Made by a program: the position numbers and the translations under genes. Positions 35,945 to 47,776 of a stretch of 64,000 nt of DNA are shown in pieces. The number at the start of each line of letters is the position of its first letter. Position 1 is the first letter of the stretch. Under the pieces are notes generated by a model. It ran no database searches, was not told where the DNA came from, and was given only the letters and a program-made list of their open reading frames with translations. The stretch is from Artocarpus heterophyllus (taxonomy: Eukaryota; Streptophyta; Magnoliopsida; Rosales; Moraceae), in assembly GCA_025403435.1 (NCBI GenBank), contig CM046340.1, positions 15,630,091 to 15,694,090 on the forward strand, read 5' to 3'.

Positions 35945-38137
35945 TGTAATACCCCTAAATTTTAAAGTAAAATTAATTATGTTAAGTTTAATTATTAAAT
36001 GTGCCAATGTGATTTTTGATGTTAGTTTTCATTATTTAAAATTTTGTTGCATTGTTATATTTGAAAATTTGATTTTTGGCTTTAAAATAGCAAATGATAT
36101 TTTTACGCCATATTTTTCTACATTTATGAAAATACCATTGGACCCTTTTTATTTCTCTCATTTTTCTCTCTTTCCCATTTTTTCTTTTCTTTCCTTTTTC
36201 TTTCCCGTTTTCTCTTGGCTCTCTTTCTCGTCTTTCTCTCTTCTTTGCAAAATTTCATTCCCAAGCCTTAAACCCGTTGGTTTAAAGCTAAGAGACGGAG
36301 ATTCAAGCCAAAAATCCTCTTCAAAAACGCTGATTTGAGGTTAGCCCTTTTTCTCTCCAAAATTTTGATTTTTGTTTTGAATTTTATGTATTTTGCAATC
36401 CGAACTTTGATGAGCTTAAATAATATTTAATCTAAGTTTGTAGTACTTGTTTTGCAATGAATCTAAGCTTTATTTGAGCTAAAATCGATTTAAACAAGTT
36501 TTGACATTTTTCTTTGATTTTTAAATTAATTGTGAAATTATGTTTAAATTTAGGAAAAATGGTTTAAATTTGTTATATTATGATTTTCTATGCTTTCTAT
36601 GTGATTTTCATGCTCTAGGATTGAGAAAACAGGTTTAAAATTGGATTTTTGAGCTTAGGGAGGTCGAAACTCGAAGTCTCAGGTCCCAAGATTTTTCTAG
36701 TTTGGCATACCAGATTCAAAAAGTTCGTTAGGCTGGATTCATATCTTCAGTAGGCCGAACTATAACAGCTCGGTAGGCTGAACCAAGATGTTCAGTATGT
36801 AATGATCGAAAAAATTTCATTAATAAAACTTAATATTTAATTAGGTTTAATTAATGAATTTACTCTTAAAAATGTAAATTTTTGTAAAAAAAATTATGAT
36901 AAAGTATAAATGAGCGGTATTGATTGCAAATTTTATGGCAAATGTGATGCAATGTTAGATATGGTAAAATACAGATTTTATGAGTTTAATTACTCAAAAA
37001 TTTATAAATAATATCTATAAAATGAATTTTATATCAAGATTAATTGTAAAATTGTGATATAAGCGAATGGGAAATTAGAATGTCAATAGGACGTAGAAGT
37101 TGTCCAAACCCTAACCCGGGGTAAAAAGAAGATCGAAGCAGTATAAGTATACTGCCAAGTGAAAACACGAATACAAAAAATGTCATATTTGGCATTCAAA
37201 AGTGAACGAAAGGTAAGTCAAATATTTTTATACAATCTAAGGATAGGATATACATTGATTTGACCACGGCTGTGTAAGAAAAATACTGTATGATAAAAAA
37301 TTACACTGTGTAAATTTTTGGACCCACAAAGTGGACACCCAAGCGAATTTGATTGGGCCACCAAGCTAAGAAATGTGGCCCAATAGCATGTCACCACCTA
37401 GAGTAATCAAATAGATGACCATGAGTCATCAAAAGAGATAAACAAGCATTTAATGCAAGTTTATCAAAAAATTTCATTTCCTTCTCTTCCTCCCATATTG
37501 GGCAGCCATAGTAGCAGCTCTCAAAAAAATTTATCAACCCCACACTTTGCAAAAATAACCCCAAACAAGTTTTAGAAGCAAAGGTCAAGGACTTTTCACA
37601 AGTTCTAAGGTAAAATTCTAAACTTTTTAGCAAGTTTTCAACGGATTTTTAGTGGGTTAAGGGGGAAATTAATTCATGATGTTTTTGCATGAAAATGAAG
37701 CCTAGGAAGGAGTTCAAGGAGCCTTGGAAGGTTAGAAATCAAAAGAGTGTTATTTGGGTAAGTTTTGAATTTCAAAGTTTTAAAATTTTGTAATTTTTGT
37801 TTTGATTTTTATTCCTTTGAACCTATATGGGTTCTAGAGCATGTATTTGATGAAATTTCATGGATATGTGATATATGGCATGTTGAAGTTGTGAAATTTT
37901 GGTTTATGGTGCAAAATAGTAGTTTTTGCAAAAACTTTTATTTTTGTAATTTTGATGTTAGTCTTAGTAAAAGTGATGTTTGAGCATGAAAATAATTTAA
38001 ACAAAGGATGAAACGGTTTCTGCAGGGGTAGACATGCAATTTTGAAATGTTTTTTTACAAAACCGCCTTAAGGACTAAATTGTAATAAAAAGTTCTTTCC
38101 TTGCAGAATTGAAAATGGCCAAAAACACCCCTGTACA

Positions 38138-40671
38138 TGTAACGCCCCTATATGGGGGTTAACAGTTTTTAATGAGATAAAATAAAAATAAATAATAAAA
38201 GTAAAACCTTAAAAATAAAATTTACCCGGGACTTAAATGAAAACTCTCAACTCAAAAATAAAAATATAAACGACAAATAAACCACAGTTTTAAATGTAGC
38301 ACCTTAAATTTAATAATATAAACTGTTGTCATCATCATTTTAACCCTCAACACATTATAATACAGTCACAGAAAGTAACAATTGATGCTTACATTATCAT
38401 GAAGAACATTCTCAACGATTGAAGCAGTCCCAATGTAATATAGTTACATCACTTCCTCAACTATATTTCTCGTAGCCACCTCACACTTAGTGAGTCCTGA
38501 AAAGATATAAACAAAAGGGAATGAGCAACACTATGCTCAGTAGAGAAAGCCATTACTCACCTTTAGGTTTTTATCATTACCACATTAAAATCTGCATGGT
38601 TAGTAGGTTACATCATATTCCAGATTATGAGGTTTATTATGATCACATCTTATGGATACCGTAGTTAATCATTACCAAGTGTCATAATTACACATTTATA
38701 CAAATATTACCAATCATCATTGTTCCTAGGTATCCATGTTAAATAGAGTATCACTCAACTCATCGAAACCCAAATGGGCGCACTTGATCACCCTATAAAC
38801 ATTCCAAGGGTGTTCCGGTGAGGGGACATCAAGCCCCGAGTCCTCACCAAATCGATTCCTGTACAGTGTGTTCTGGGACTTTCAACCCAAGGAAGCGTCA
38901 TCGCCTTCCCCTTATTTTACCTTTTAGGGTATTCATGCCCAAGGACGTAACCGTCGCCCTCTTCATGTCTCACAATTTCTCTATATTGAATCATTATCAA
39001 TAGAGTTAGTTTTCCTAACCATGCTTCTCAATTTATAACATGTGTCAATTCATTATGTTCCTCGCCGTACAATACAAGACGAGTCCATGTCATAATTTCA
39101 TATGTGATAATCATATAATATAAGTTCAACATAGATATATATATATATTGCGGCAAAACAATCAATTTTAATTCTATAAAAACCTCACAAAAGATGAGTA
39201 ATAGAATCCCTACCTTTCAAGCTTATCAGCAGTCTCTTAATCCTGGAATCAATTAACGTTAGCTCCATACTCCCTTGATCTTGAACTCTAAGCAAAACAG
39301 ATCCAGTTGTATCTCGCTGTATCTACGAAGCATCCTCTGTAGTGCTCCTCGAGCGACTACGAATGGCTAGGAATGCTTCCTGGAGATCATACATTCTTGA
39401 AAACGTCATTCTGGACTCCGATACTGCTGTTTGAATCGCCTCGATTCGCGTACAGTCGGTACCGGATGATTTTCATCGGAGTGGAATTTGTTCGAACGGA
39501 GGTCACCATTGCATCCAGAGCATCGAAACGAGTCAGGAGGCGGTCTCGGATCTTCGATCGGAGGTCCGGATCACAAAATCCCATTTTGGCCTTTGACCGG
39601 CCGTTGATCGGCGTTGACCACCGTTGACCGGCCGTTGACCGGTGGCGGTTGGCTCCGTTGAGGGCTGAGCTCGAGCCTACCCCCCCTAATTTGACCCTCC
39701 TGAGTCGATTGGTGGGGTCAATTTCATCCAATTCGGCCTCTAACATAGCAAATCGAAGACGGGTTTCACGGCCAAAACCGGCGGCTCCGATTTCGGTCCT
39801 CCGGCGACGGTAGCCCAAAATTGACTTGGGTGTTTTCTTCCCCGTGACCCTCTGAGCATTTCCCCTATGGTGGGGCAGCTCAACATCACGTGGAACGGCG
39901 GCTCCACCTCCTCACGGCGGCGCTCCACGGTGGATCTTGGTTCTCCGCCTTCTCGTGGTGTTTCCCCAAAATTGAGGTGTTGGAAAGCTTCCTCTCGGTC
40001 CTCTGAAGGTGTTTGTGCCTTCAATTTGGCACAAAACGGCCTAAAATGACCAACCCAACCTCACCCACGGCGACGGTGGCGGGCGTCTTCGTTCTCCGGC
40101 GAGGGGCGGGGGAATGGAGCAATTGACCGAGGGGTCTTGCTCGCCGTCGCCCTCTGATCATTTTGGCACCGGCGGTGTGCCACACCGCTGCCATATGCGG
40201 CGGCTCCGACGGCGGCTCCACGGCGGCGACGGGGCAGCTCCGGCGAAGCTGTTCCAGCCAAAATTGAGCTGGGAAATTGGTACCATCTTGTTCCTCTCCT
40301 CACACTGAGTCCATAGACACCAAAATCACGTCAATTGGTGGTCGGACGGCGGAGAAACGACGTCGGGAAAATATGGGTTTCACCGCCACTTTGGGCGGCG
40401 CGTGAGCCCTCCTCCGGCGGTGTTTTGGGTGGCACGACACCTCGTTGGACTCAGCTCAACGAGAGCTTCCCACTGGTATGGGAGGTGTCGAAAAATAACG
40501 CCGGAATCTCAAACGAGATTTGAGGAGAAAGAGAGAAAATTCTAGAGAGAGAATGAGGAGAGAGAAAGTGTCGAGTTTCTCTCAATTTTCTGATTTTTTT
40601 TATATATATATATATATACTAAAAATTAATCTAATTACCTTAATACCCTTAGGGGAATAACGGGTGTCACA
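38138..40671 (-). mobile_element. Solo LTR related to the LOG-carrying element, reverse orientation
   Basis: It begins TGTAACGCCCCTATATGGGG and ends AACGGGTGTCACA. A perfect duplication GTACA lies at 38133-38137 and 40672-40676. In reverse, its 3' half (39284 down to 38138) is closely similar to 48985-50138, and its first roughly 70 bases match 47777-47845. The middle (about 39285-40600) is unrelated: GC-rich, with several open stretches but no recognisable domain. Confidence 0.85.
39593..39640 (+). promoter_or_regulatory. Cluster of four TTGACC W-box-like motifs
   Basis: TTGACC occurs at 39593, 39614, 39624 and 39635, within the GC-rich middle of the reverse solo LTR. TTGAC(C/T) is the core bound by WRKY transcription factors. 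Function is not shown by the sequence. Confidence 0.35.
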
Positions 40672-41530
40672 GTACAGTGAGATTTTCACAAAAGTTAAAA
40701 CACAACAGTTGTAGATCTCGACGAAACTATTAAGCATTGTAGACAGTTCGTCAAAAATCTCAATCGATTGTGAGATTTTGATTTTTCAAAGAAATTGTGA
40801 AAATTGTGAAAAAAATTTAAAAAGGGCAAAAATGTCATTTCTCAAAGGATTTTGAATATGGTACTTTGAGCAAAAATGATCCTTGTGAAAAATAGAAAAA
40901 TTTGGTTTAAAAAGGACAATTTTACCCTCGGGGGTAAAATTGTCAAAGTTTTCAGTTAAGGGGCTAAACTGTAAAATTTTACAGAAATAGGGTACCGTGA
41001 GGAATTAAGGTAATCTGACCCATTAGGATATTATTTTGAAATGAATACGAGATTATTTCCATTAGAAGAGCAGAAACGAGCTCGAGAGGTTAGTCGGCCA
41101 GCTAGGGGCAAAGTCGTCATTTTTTCCCTAAGAAAAACCGAATTGTTTGAAAACAACCCCAAGAGGGAAAAAGAGTGATTAGAAAGAATTTCGCTTTTCG
41201 TTAAGGGTACTGGTATGGAATAAGATAAGAATAAGGAAACAAGTAATTTTAAAGTTATATACGATTATGCAACGTGACTAATTAAGTAACGAATGTTTTG
41301 TAACAAAATGTAGTGGAATTGGCTAATAGTTTTGCAATTGGCCAATAGGATCCTAGGAGTCTAGGAGAAAGAAAACCGAAGTTGATTTTTCAGTACTAAA
41401 AAACAAGTAAGTACCCTTCACACCTATAGTATAAAAATGTAAGTATTGAGTGAGATGTATGCTTGTGTGTATAATAATGTGTAAACTTGTGTGTTTGTTA
41501 TGATATGAAAACTTAGGGGTATAGTATTCA

Positions 41531-41700
41531 TATGAATACCTGTGAGTATAGAATGAATACCTGTGTGTATAGAATGAATACCTGTGTGTATGAAAGGTCA
41601 TGTATATGTATGTATTATGATGAGTACTTGTGTGTAGGAAATGTTATGTACCTGTGTGTACTATGATGAATACCTGTGTGTATATAAGTAGGTACTTGTA
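41531..41700 (+). repeat. Minisatellite on the theme GAATACCTGTGTGTATA
   Basis: Several imperfect direct copies of a 20-bp unit (GAATGAATACCTGTGTGTAT) lie within the 3.1-kb solo LTR. Degenerate versions extend to about 41460 and 41710. Confidence 0.75.
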
Positions 41701-43476
41701 TGTATTATGCTATACTAAAGAATTTATGTTTTGAGTACAACATGTGATTGTCACTTCATGCATGGTATATCAACTATAATAAATTGACTGGTAAATATAT
41801 CACAAGGAATTAAGAAAAGTGTCATACTGACACCTAACTTAAGAGGAGTTTAAAGGATATAGTATAGTCACGGAGTTACGTAGACCTAAATGAAAATGCG
41901 CAATTATACGAACACTTGGGCCCTAGTAAAAGATATGAAATGTTGATGATAAAGAGAGTTTATAAGAAAGCATAATCGAATCATGCATTTATTTGTATGT
42001 TCATGTGGCATTTATTTGTATGTTCATGTGGGATTTATAGGACTTACTAGGCATTAGCTCATTAAGTATTTCATGTTGTAGGTATTCCGATGAGAAGGTC
42101 AGAATAAATTTAAATGGTGAGCTGGCTGAGGGGTGGATGGTGTGCAGATTGGGTATGAAATCCGCTATTGTGATGTTTTCGCTGTAAGATATTTTATGAT
42201 GTTTTGAAATGTAAGTCTTAGAAAATGGTATTGTACAAGAAAGACTGTTTATGTAAGTACAAGTATATTTATTTTTGAGTATATTTTATGTTATTTTGGA
42301 ACAATATGTTTAACAAAAAATTTCATAAACACAAGGATGTTTATGTAAATTATTGATTTGAGTTAGGAAAAAAAATTTCTTAAATTTTTACATATAAGTA
42401 AGTAAGAAAAGTGATTCATCACAGCCTGAAAAGGCAGGTTGTGACACAGTAGGCCGACTGTGATCTTTGAAAATTGTATTTTTCTTTCGGTTTTCAATGT
42501 TCAATGATTTTAAAATGTTTCAAAAAAGATTATGAATTTGTATTAAGATTATTTTGAGTCAAAAGGCACATTGATAATTAAATTAACATAATAATATTTG
42601 TTGAAAGTAATTTCTGATTTTAAATGCATTTTTAAGCTCTTGAATATTGATTGGAGCTTATGTTGAGTTTTGTTTAGGGCTTAAGTATTGGATTTAAAAT
42701 GAGGTAGAATATTCCTATTCCTTTCTTTGGCAGCCCTTTTTAAATTGCTGTGACTGAAGTTTATGCCTTAAATGTTTCCTTTTAAGAATGATTTTTGTCT
42801 TGATTTTGAAAAATTGTATTTTGATATTCCTTTTGGATTTCCAAAACCTATACGGTGATGTTTTATTAAGTTGCTTTCAAGTAAGTGTTTTTATTGATTT
42901 GTTAAGACTTTGAGATTCATTTCAAATAAAATGGCTTGTGAACAATTCTCTGCTTTTTTATTACTATTTTAAAATAACTTGTTTTTAACAAATTATCCTA
43001 CTGAGCTTTTTGCTCACATTTTATTGTTTTTAAAACTCCCCTTTCAGGTTTGAGAAGAAAGGATGGGCCCAAGATCGAAACCTGACTCTTTGGGTAGAAA
43101 TGGTATTTTCTATGAAACTATGGTATGATGCGTGTACTTACGACTTGTCCCGATTTGACGTTGATGTCGTGTTGTCTTTGTGAGTTCCTGTATTTTTAAT
43201 TTATTTCAAAGACGATGTTTTACAGTGGTTTTTAGTAGTCTTGTATTACTGCTATTATTATATGTATTTTATTTACTTACCCACCTTCATGGTATACATT
43301 CACGTGATGGTGAATGAGGATAAGATCTCTGCCCCACCATTATGGCATTCACGTCACGGTGACGACCGATGATATTTGTTTCCTTTTTACATATATTTAT
43401 CAACTTTTCCTCTTGTTTTCTTTAATTTTCATCTTCTTTATCCAAAACTTACTGACCACCTCCCAGGGGCATCATA

Positions 43477-43672
43477 GAATGGTATTAGCGCATAGGCTTC
43501 AGATCTTTCGGGAATTGAACCTATGAGATTCTCACTATTTTGTTTTGGTTTTTCAAGTTTTATGTCAGAACAGTTGTCGTTACAGTTACGTTGGAGTACA
43601 CAGTGTTTTTTTATTTTAAACTTTGGATATTTAAAAATTTTGAGGACAAAATTTCTTTTAAGGAGGGTGGAT
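43477..43672 (+). other. Internal region of the 35945-45560 element: primer site and purine tract only
   Basis: TGGTATTAGCGC at 43480 is a decayed initiator tRNA-Met primer site. TTTTAAGGAGGGTGGA (43657-43671) is the polypurine tract. No coding capacity is present. Confidence 0.8.
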
Positions 43673-45560
43673 TGTAACACCCATGAATTTTAAAGTAGGA
43701 TTAATTACATTAAGTTTAATTATTAAGTATGCCAATATGATTTTTGATGTTAGTTTTAGTTATTTAAAATTTTGTTGCCTTTTTTATATTTGAAAATTTG
43801 AATTTTGGCTTTAAAATACCAAATGATATTTTTACACCATATTTTTCCTATGTTTACGAAAATGCCATTTTTATTTCTCTCATTTTTCTCTCTCTTTCTC
43901 ATTTTTTTTCTTTTCTTTCCTTTTTCTTTCTCGTTTTCTTTCAAGTCTCCTCTACAAATCTCTCTCTCTCTTCTTTGCAAAATTTCATTCCCAAGCTTTA
44001 AACCCACTGATTTGAAGCTAAAAGAAGGAGATTTAAGCCAAAAATCCTCTTCAAAAACGTTGATTTGAGGTTAGGCCCCTTTCTCTCCAAAATTTTGATT
44101 TTTGTTTTGAATTTTATGTATTTTGCAATCTGAACTTTGATGATCTTGAATAATATTTAATCTAAGTTTGTAGTACTTGTCTTATAATGAATCTAAGCTT
44201 TATTTGAGCCAAAATCAATTTAAATAAGTTTTGATATTTTTCTTTGATTTTCAAATTAATTGTGAAATTGTGTTTAAATTTGGAAAAAATGGTTTAAATT
44301 TGGAAAAAATGGTTTAAATTTGTTCTATTATGATTTTTTAAATGCTTTCTATGTCATTTTGATGCTTTGAGATTGAAAAAACAGGTTTAAAATTGAATTT
44401 TTGAGCTTGGGGAGGCTGAGACTCGAAGTCTCGGGTCCCTAAATTTTTCCAGTTTGGCATGTCAGATTCAAAAAGTTTGGCAGGCCAGATTCCTATCTTC
44501 GGCAGGCCGAACTACTGAACTAGGATGTTCGGTAGGCCGATTATGACTTTTGAAAATTGTATTTTTCTTTTAGTTTTTAATGTTTAATGATTCCAAAATG
44601 TTTCAAAAAGGATTATGGTTTTGTGTTAGGATTATTTTGAGTCAAAAGGCACACTGATAATTAAATTAACATAATGATATTTGTTGAAAGTAATTTCTGA
44701 TTTTAAATGCACTTTTTTAAGCTCTTGAATGTTGATTGGAGCTTATGTTGAGTTTTGTTTGGGGCTTACGTATTGGATTTAAAATGAGGTAGGATATTCC
44801 TATTCCTTTCTTTGGTAGCCCTTTTTAAATTATTTTGGCCGAAGTTTATTTCTTAAAATGTTTCCTTTTAAGAATGATTTCTATCTTGATTTTGAAGAAT
44901 TGTATTTCGATATTCCTTTCGGATTTTCAAAACTTGTACAGTGATGTTTTATCAAGTTGCTCTCAAGTAAGTGTTTTTATTGATTTGTTAAGAATTTGAG
45001 ATTCATTTCAAATAAAACAATTTGTGAGCAATTCTCTATTTTGATTACTATTTTAAAATAACTTATTTTGAACAAATTATCCTACTGAGCATTCTGTTTA
45101 TGTTTTATTGTTTTTAAAACTCCCCTTCTAGCTTTGAGGAGGAAGCATAGGCCCAAGATTGAAACCTAGCTCTTTCGGTAGAAATGATATTTTCTATGGA
45201 ACTATGGTACGATGCGTGTACTGTACAACTTGTTCCGATTCGACATTGATGTCGTGTTGTCTTATGAGTTCCTGTATTTTTAATTTATTTTAAAGACGAC
45301 GTTTTATGATGATTTTTAATAGTTTTGTATTACTACTATTATTATTTGTATTTTATTTACTTACCCACCTTTGTGGTAAACATCCACGTGATGGTAAATG
45401 AGGATAAGATCTCGGCCCCACCTTCGTGGCATTCACGTGACGGTGACTGCCGATAATATTTATTTACTTTCTTCATATATTTATTCACTTTTCCTTTTAT
45501 TTTCTTCAATTTTCATCTTCTTTAACTAAAACTTAATGACCCCCTCCCTGGGGCGTCACA
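43673..45560 (+). repeat. 3' LTR of the 35945-45560 element
   Basis: TGTAACACCC to GGCGTCACA. It is collinear with 35945-36797 plus 42452-43476, including a pyrimidine-rich stretch (TTTCTCTCATTTTTCTCTC) near 43870 that likely lies by the transcription start. Confidence 0.88.
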
Positions 45561-45565
45561 CTAAT

Positions 45566-47776
45566 TCATGACAAAAGCTAAACTTTTGACAAGTTTAAGG
45601 GGTTTTGGGCTGAAGTGGAAAAGTAATTGGGTATACTCATAAAGGCACTTCGATCCGATCGAGGTGGTAAATACCTTTTTGATGAGTTTTCAAGACACTT
45701 ATTAGAGAATAGGATTTTATTCCATTTGACCGAGTGGGGCACTCTGCAGCAGAATGGCGTAGTTGAAAGAAGGAACAGGACTTTGTTGGACATGGTTACG
45801 TCCATGATAAGTTATTCATAATTGCCTTTGTCCTTTTAGGGATATGCATTACAAACGGCATGTTATCTTTTAAACAATGTGCCTTTAAAATTGGTTCCTA
45901 AAACTCATCACGAGTTGTGAACAGGCAAGAAGACATCCTTAAACCATATTCGTATATGGGGATGTCCAACTCATGTCCTGTTTAGGGATACGAATAAGTT
46001 GAAAGCACATTCGGAGGTTTGTGTGTTTGTTTGATACCAAAAGGGACTAAAGGGGGTTATTTTAAAGTTATGGTTTCAAATAATGCAACGTTCCTTGAGG
46101 AAAGTTACATGGACGACTTTAAGCCTCGAAGCAAAGTGGTGCTTGAGGAGTTGGCTGGTGATTCGATCACTCTAGAGGTTCCGAATGAAACCGTTTCGAT
46201 CAGTGTCAAAAAACCAACCGAACCCTAACAACAACCTAAGGGGCTCGTCGTAATGAGAGGATCGGGTGTCAACCCGAGCGATATATGTTCAATGGTAAGG
46301 CCTTCTTGGCTGAACTGAAAGAACATGATAGGGATCCTTACACTTACGAAGAGGCTATGGCGGATGTTGATTTGAAACTTAGGACATAGGCTATGAACAC
46401 AGAGATGAAGTCTATGGAGACTAATTAGGTCTGAGAGCTTGTGGATAAAACCTATAGGGTGTAAGTGGATCTACAAGAGGAAAAAAGGAGTGGATGGAAA
46501 GGTTGAAACCTCTAAGACTAGACCGGTAGCTAGAGGATACACAGAAAAGGAAGGAATCGATTATGAGGAAACCTTTTCGCCTGTAGCCATGCCTGAGTCC
46601 ATCCGGATTCTCTTGTCCATAGCTGCTGCTCTCGATTACGAGATTTAGAAAATGAATGTCAAGACAGCCTTTTTGAATGGCTTTCTTGATGAGTCCATAT
46701 ATATGAAGCAACCAGATAGGTTCAAGGTTAAGGGTCAGAAGGTTAAGGTTTGTAAACTGCTAAAGTCAATTTATGGGATTAAGCAGGCTTCCCGTTCTTG
46801 GAACATATGATTTGATCAAGTGATCAAGACTTATAGGTTTGTACAAAATGTGGAAGAACCATGTGTTCACAAACACATTGAGGATGAGAATGTGGTTTTT
46901 TTACTGCTCTACGTAAATGACATTCTGCTAATTGGCAATGATGTTGGGGCTTTGTCATCTGTCAAATTATGGTTGACCAAGTAGTTTGGCACGAAAGACT
47001 TGGGTGAGGATGATTTTGTTCTTAGTATCTAGATCTTTCGGGATAGGAAGAACATAATGATAGCTTTATCCTAGGTGGGCTACATAAATAAAGTTCTTAG
47101 AAGGTTTGCAATACGGAATTCCAAGAAAGGGGGCAACCATCTAGGTCTGGAATTACTCTTTCTAAGAAAGACTCTCCAAAGTCTGAGGAAGAAAAAGAAT
47201 ACATGAAGAAGGTGCCTTATGCTTCGACAGTGGGTACTCTCATGTATACCATGCTTTGCACGCCATCAGATATTTACTATGCACTTAGGATTATAAGTCG
47301 ATTTCAAGTAGATCCGGGACCGAACCATTGGGTTGCGGTCAAGCATATTTTCAAGTACCTGAGAAGGACGCGACAGTATATGCTTGTATATTTGGGTGAG
47401 GATTTAACTCCTCTAGGATATACTGACTCGGATTTCTAATCCTGCCTAGATTTGAAGAGATCGATTTCGGGTTTTGTGTTTACTGTGGGCGGTAGTGCCA
47501 TCAGTTGGAGAAGTGTGAAGTAAGATTGCACTTTGGATTCAACGATGGAGGCCGAGTATGTGGCAGCTAGTGATGCTTTGAAAGAAGCAGTATGGCTCCG
47601 TAAGTTCCTTGGGGATCTTGAGGTAATTCTTGGTATGGATAAGGTGGTATCGCTGTATTTGGATAATAGTGTGGCGGTAGCTAATGCTAAGCAACTAAGA
47701 TTTCATAAGAATAGTAAACATATTGATTGAAAGTATCATTTGATAAAGGATTTTGAAGAGGGCGGGCATGTTGCTG
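45566..47776 (+). pseudogene. Copia C integrase end, reverse transcriptase and most of RNase H (broken)
   Basis: The integrase resumes after the insertion with IKALRSDRGGKYLFDEF and QQNGVVERRNRTLLDM (catalytic D and E visible), then IWGCPTHVL. RT follows from about 46440: PIGCKWIYKRKKGVDGK and EGIDYEETFSPVAMPESI. The polymerase motif is YVND at 46910-46921 instead of YVDD. RNase H covers 47203-47776 (STMEAEYVAASDALKEAVWL, LYLDNSVAVANA). Stops are frequent. The LOG-carrying element enters at 47777. Confidence 0.88.

Larger units (their letters stand above)
36798..42446 (+). mobile_element. Solo LTR (about 3.1 kb net) inside the 5' LTR of the 35945-45560 element
   Basis: It begins TGTAATGATCG and ends GGTTGTGACA. 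A perfect duplication CAGTA lies at 36793-36797 and 42447-42451. The uninterrupted sister LTR at about 44530 provides the empty site. No second LTR or gene is seen in the segment, so a solo LTR is the simplest reading. It is interrupted by another LTR at 38138-40671. Confidence 0.8.
35945..45560 (+). mobile_element. LTR element with an almost empty body (TRIM-like deletion derivative), inserted in the Copia C integrase
   Basis: It begins TGTAATACCCC and ends GGGGCGTCACA. A perfect duplication CTAAT lies at 35940-35944 and 45561-45565. The 5' LTR (35945-36797 plus 42452-43476, about 1878 bp net) and 3' LTR (43673-45560, 1888 bp) are clear homologues. Between them are only 196 bp holding a primer-binding-site-like TGGTATTAGCGC (43480-43491) and a purine tract. 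The TGTAACACC LTR start and GAGGACAAAATTTC tract are typical of plant gypsy-type elements. It must have moved with enzymes supplied in trans, or lost its genes by deletion. Confidence 0.88.

Noticed and set aside
35706..36338. 210-codon open stretch on the plus strand
   Set aside because: It is a chimera. The first 80 codons are Copia C integrase, and the rest reads into the inserted LTR after 35945, so it is not one gene.
39387..40523. Several overlapping open stretches in GC-rich DNA, possibly a host gene fragment
   Set aside because: No recognisable domain, all frames open by GC content, and located inside an LTR flanked by its own GTACA duplication. Kept as LTR sequence.
41531..41700. 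CRISPR-like array of short repeats
   Set aside because: Repeats are adjacent and imperfect without unique spacers, in a plant LTR. It is a minisatellite.
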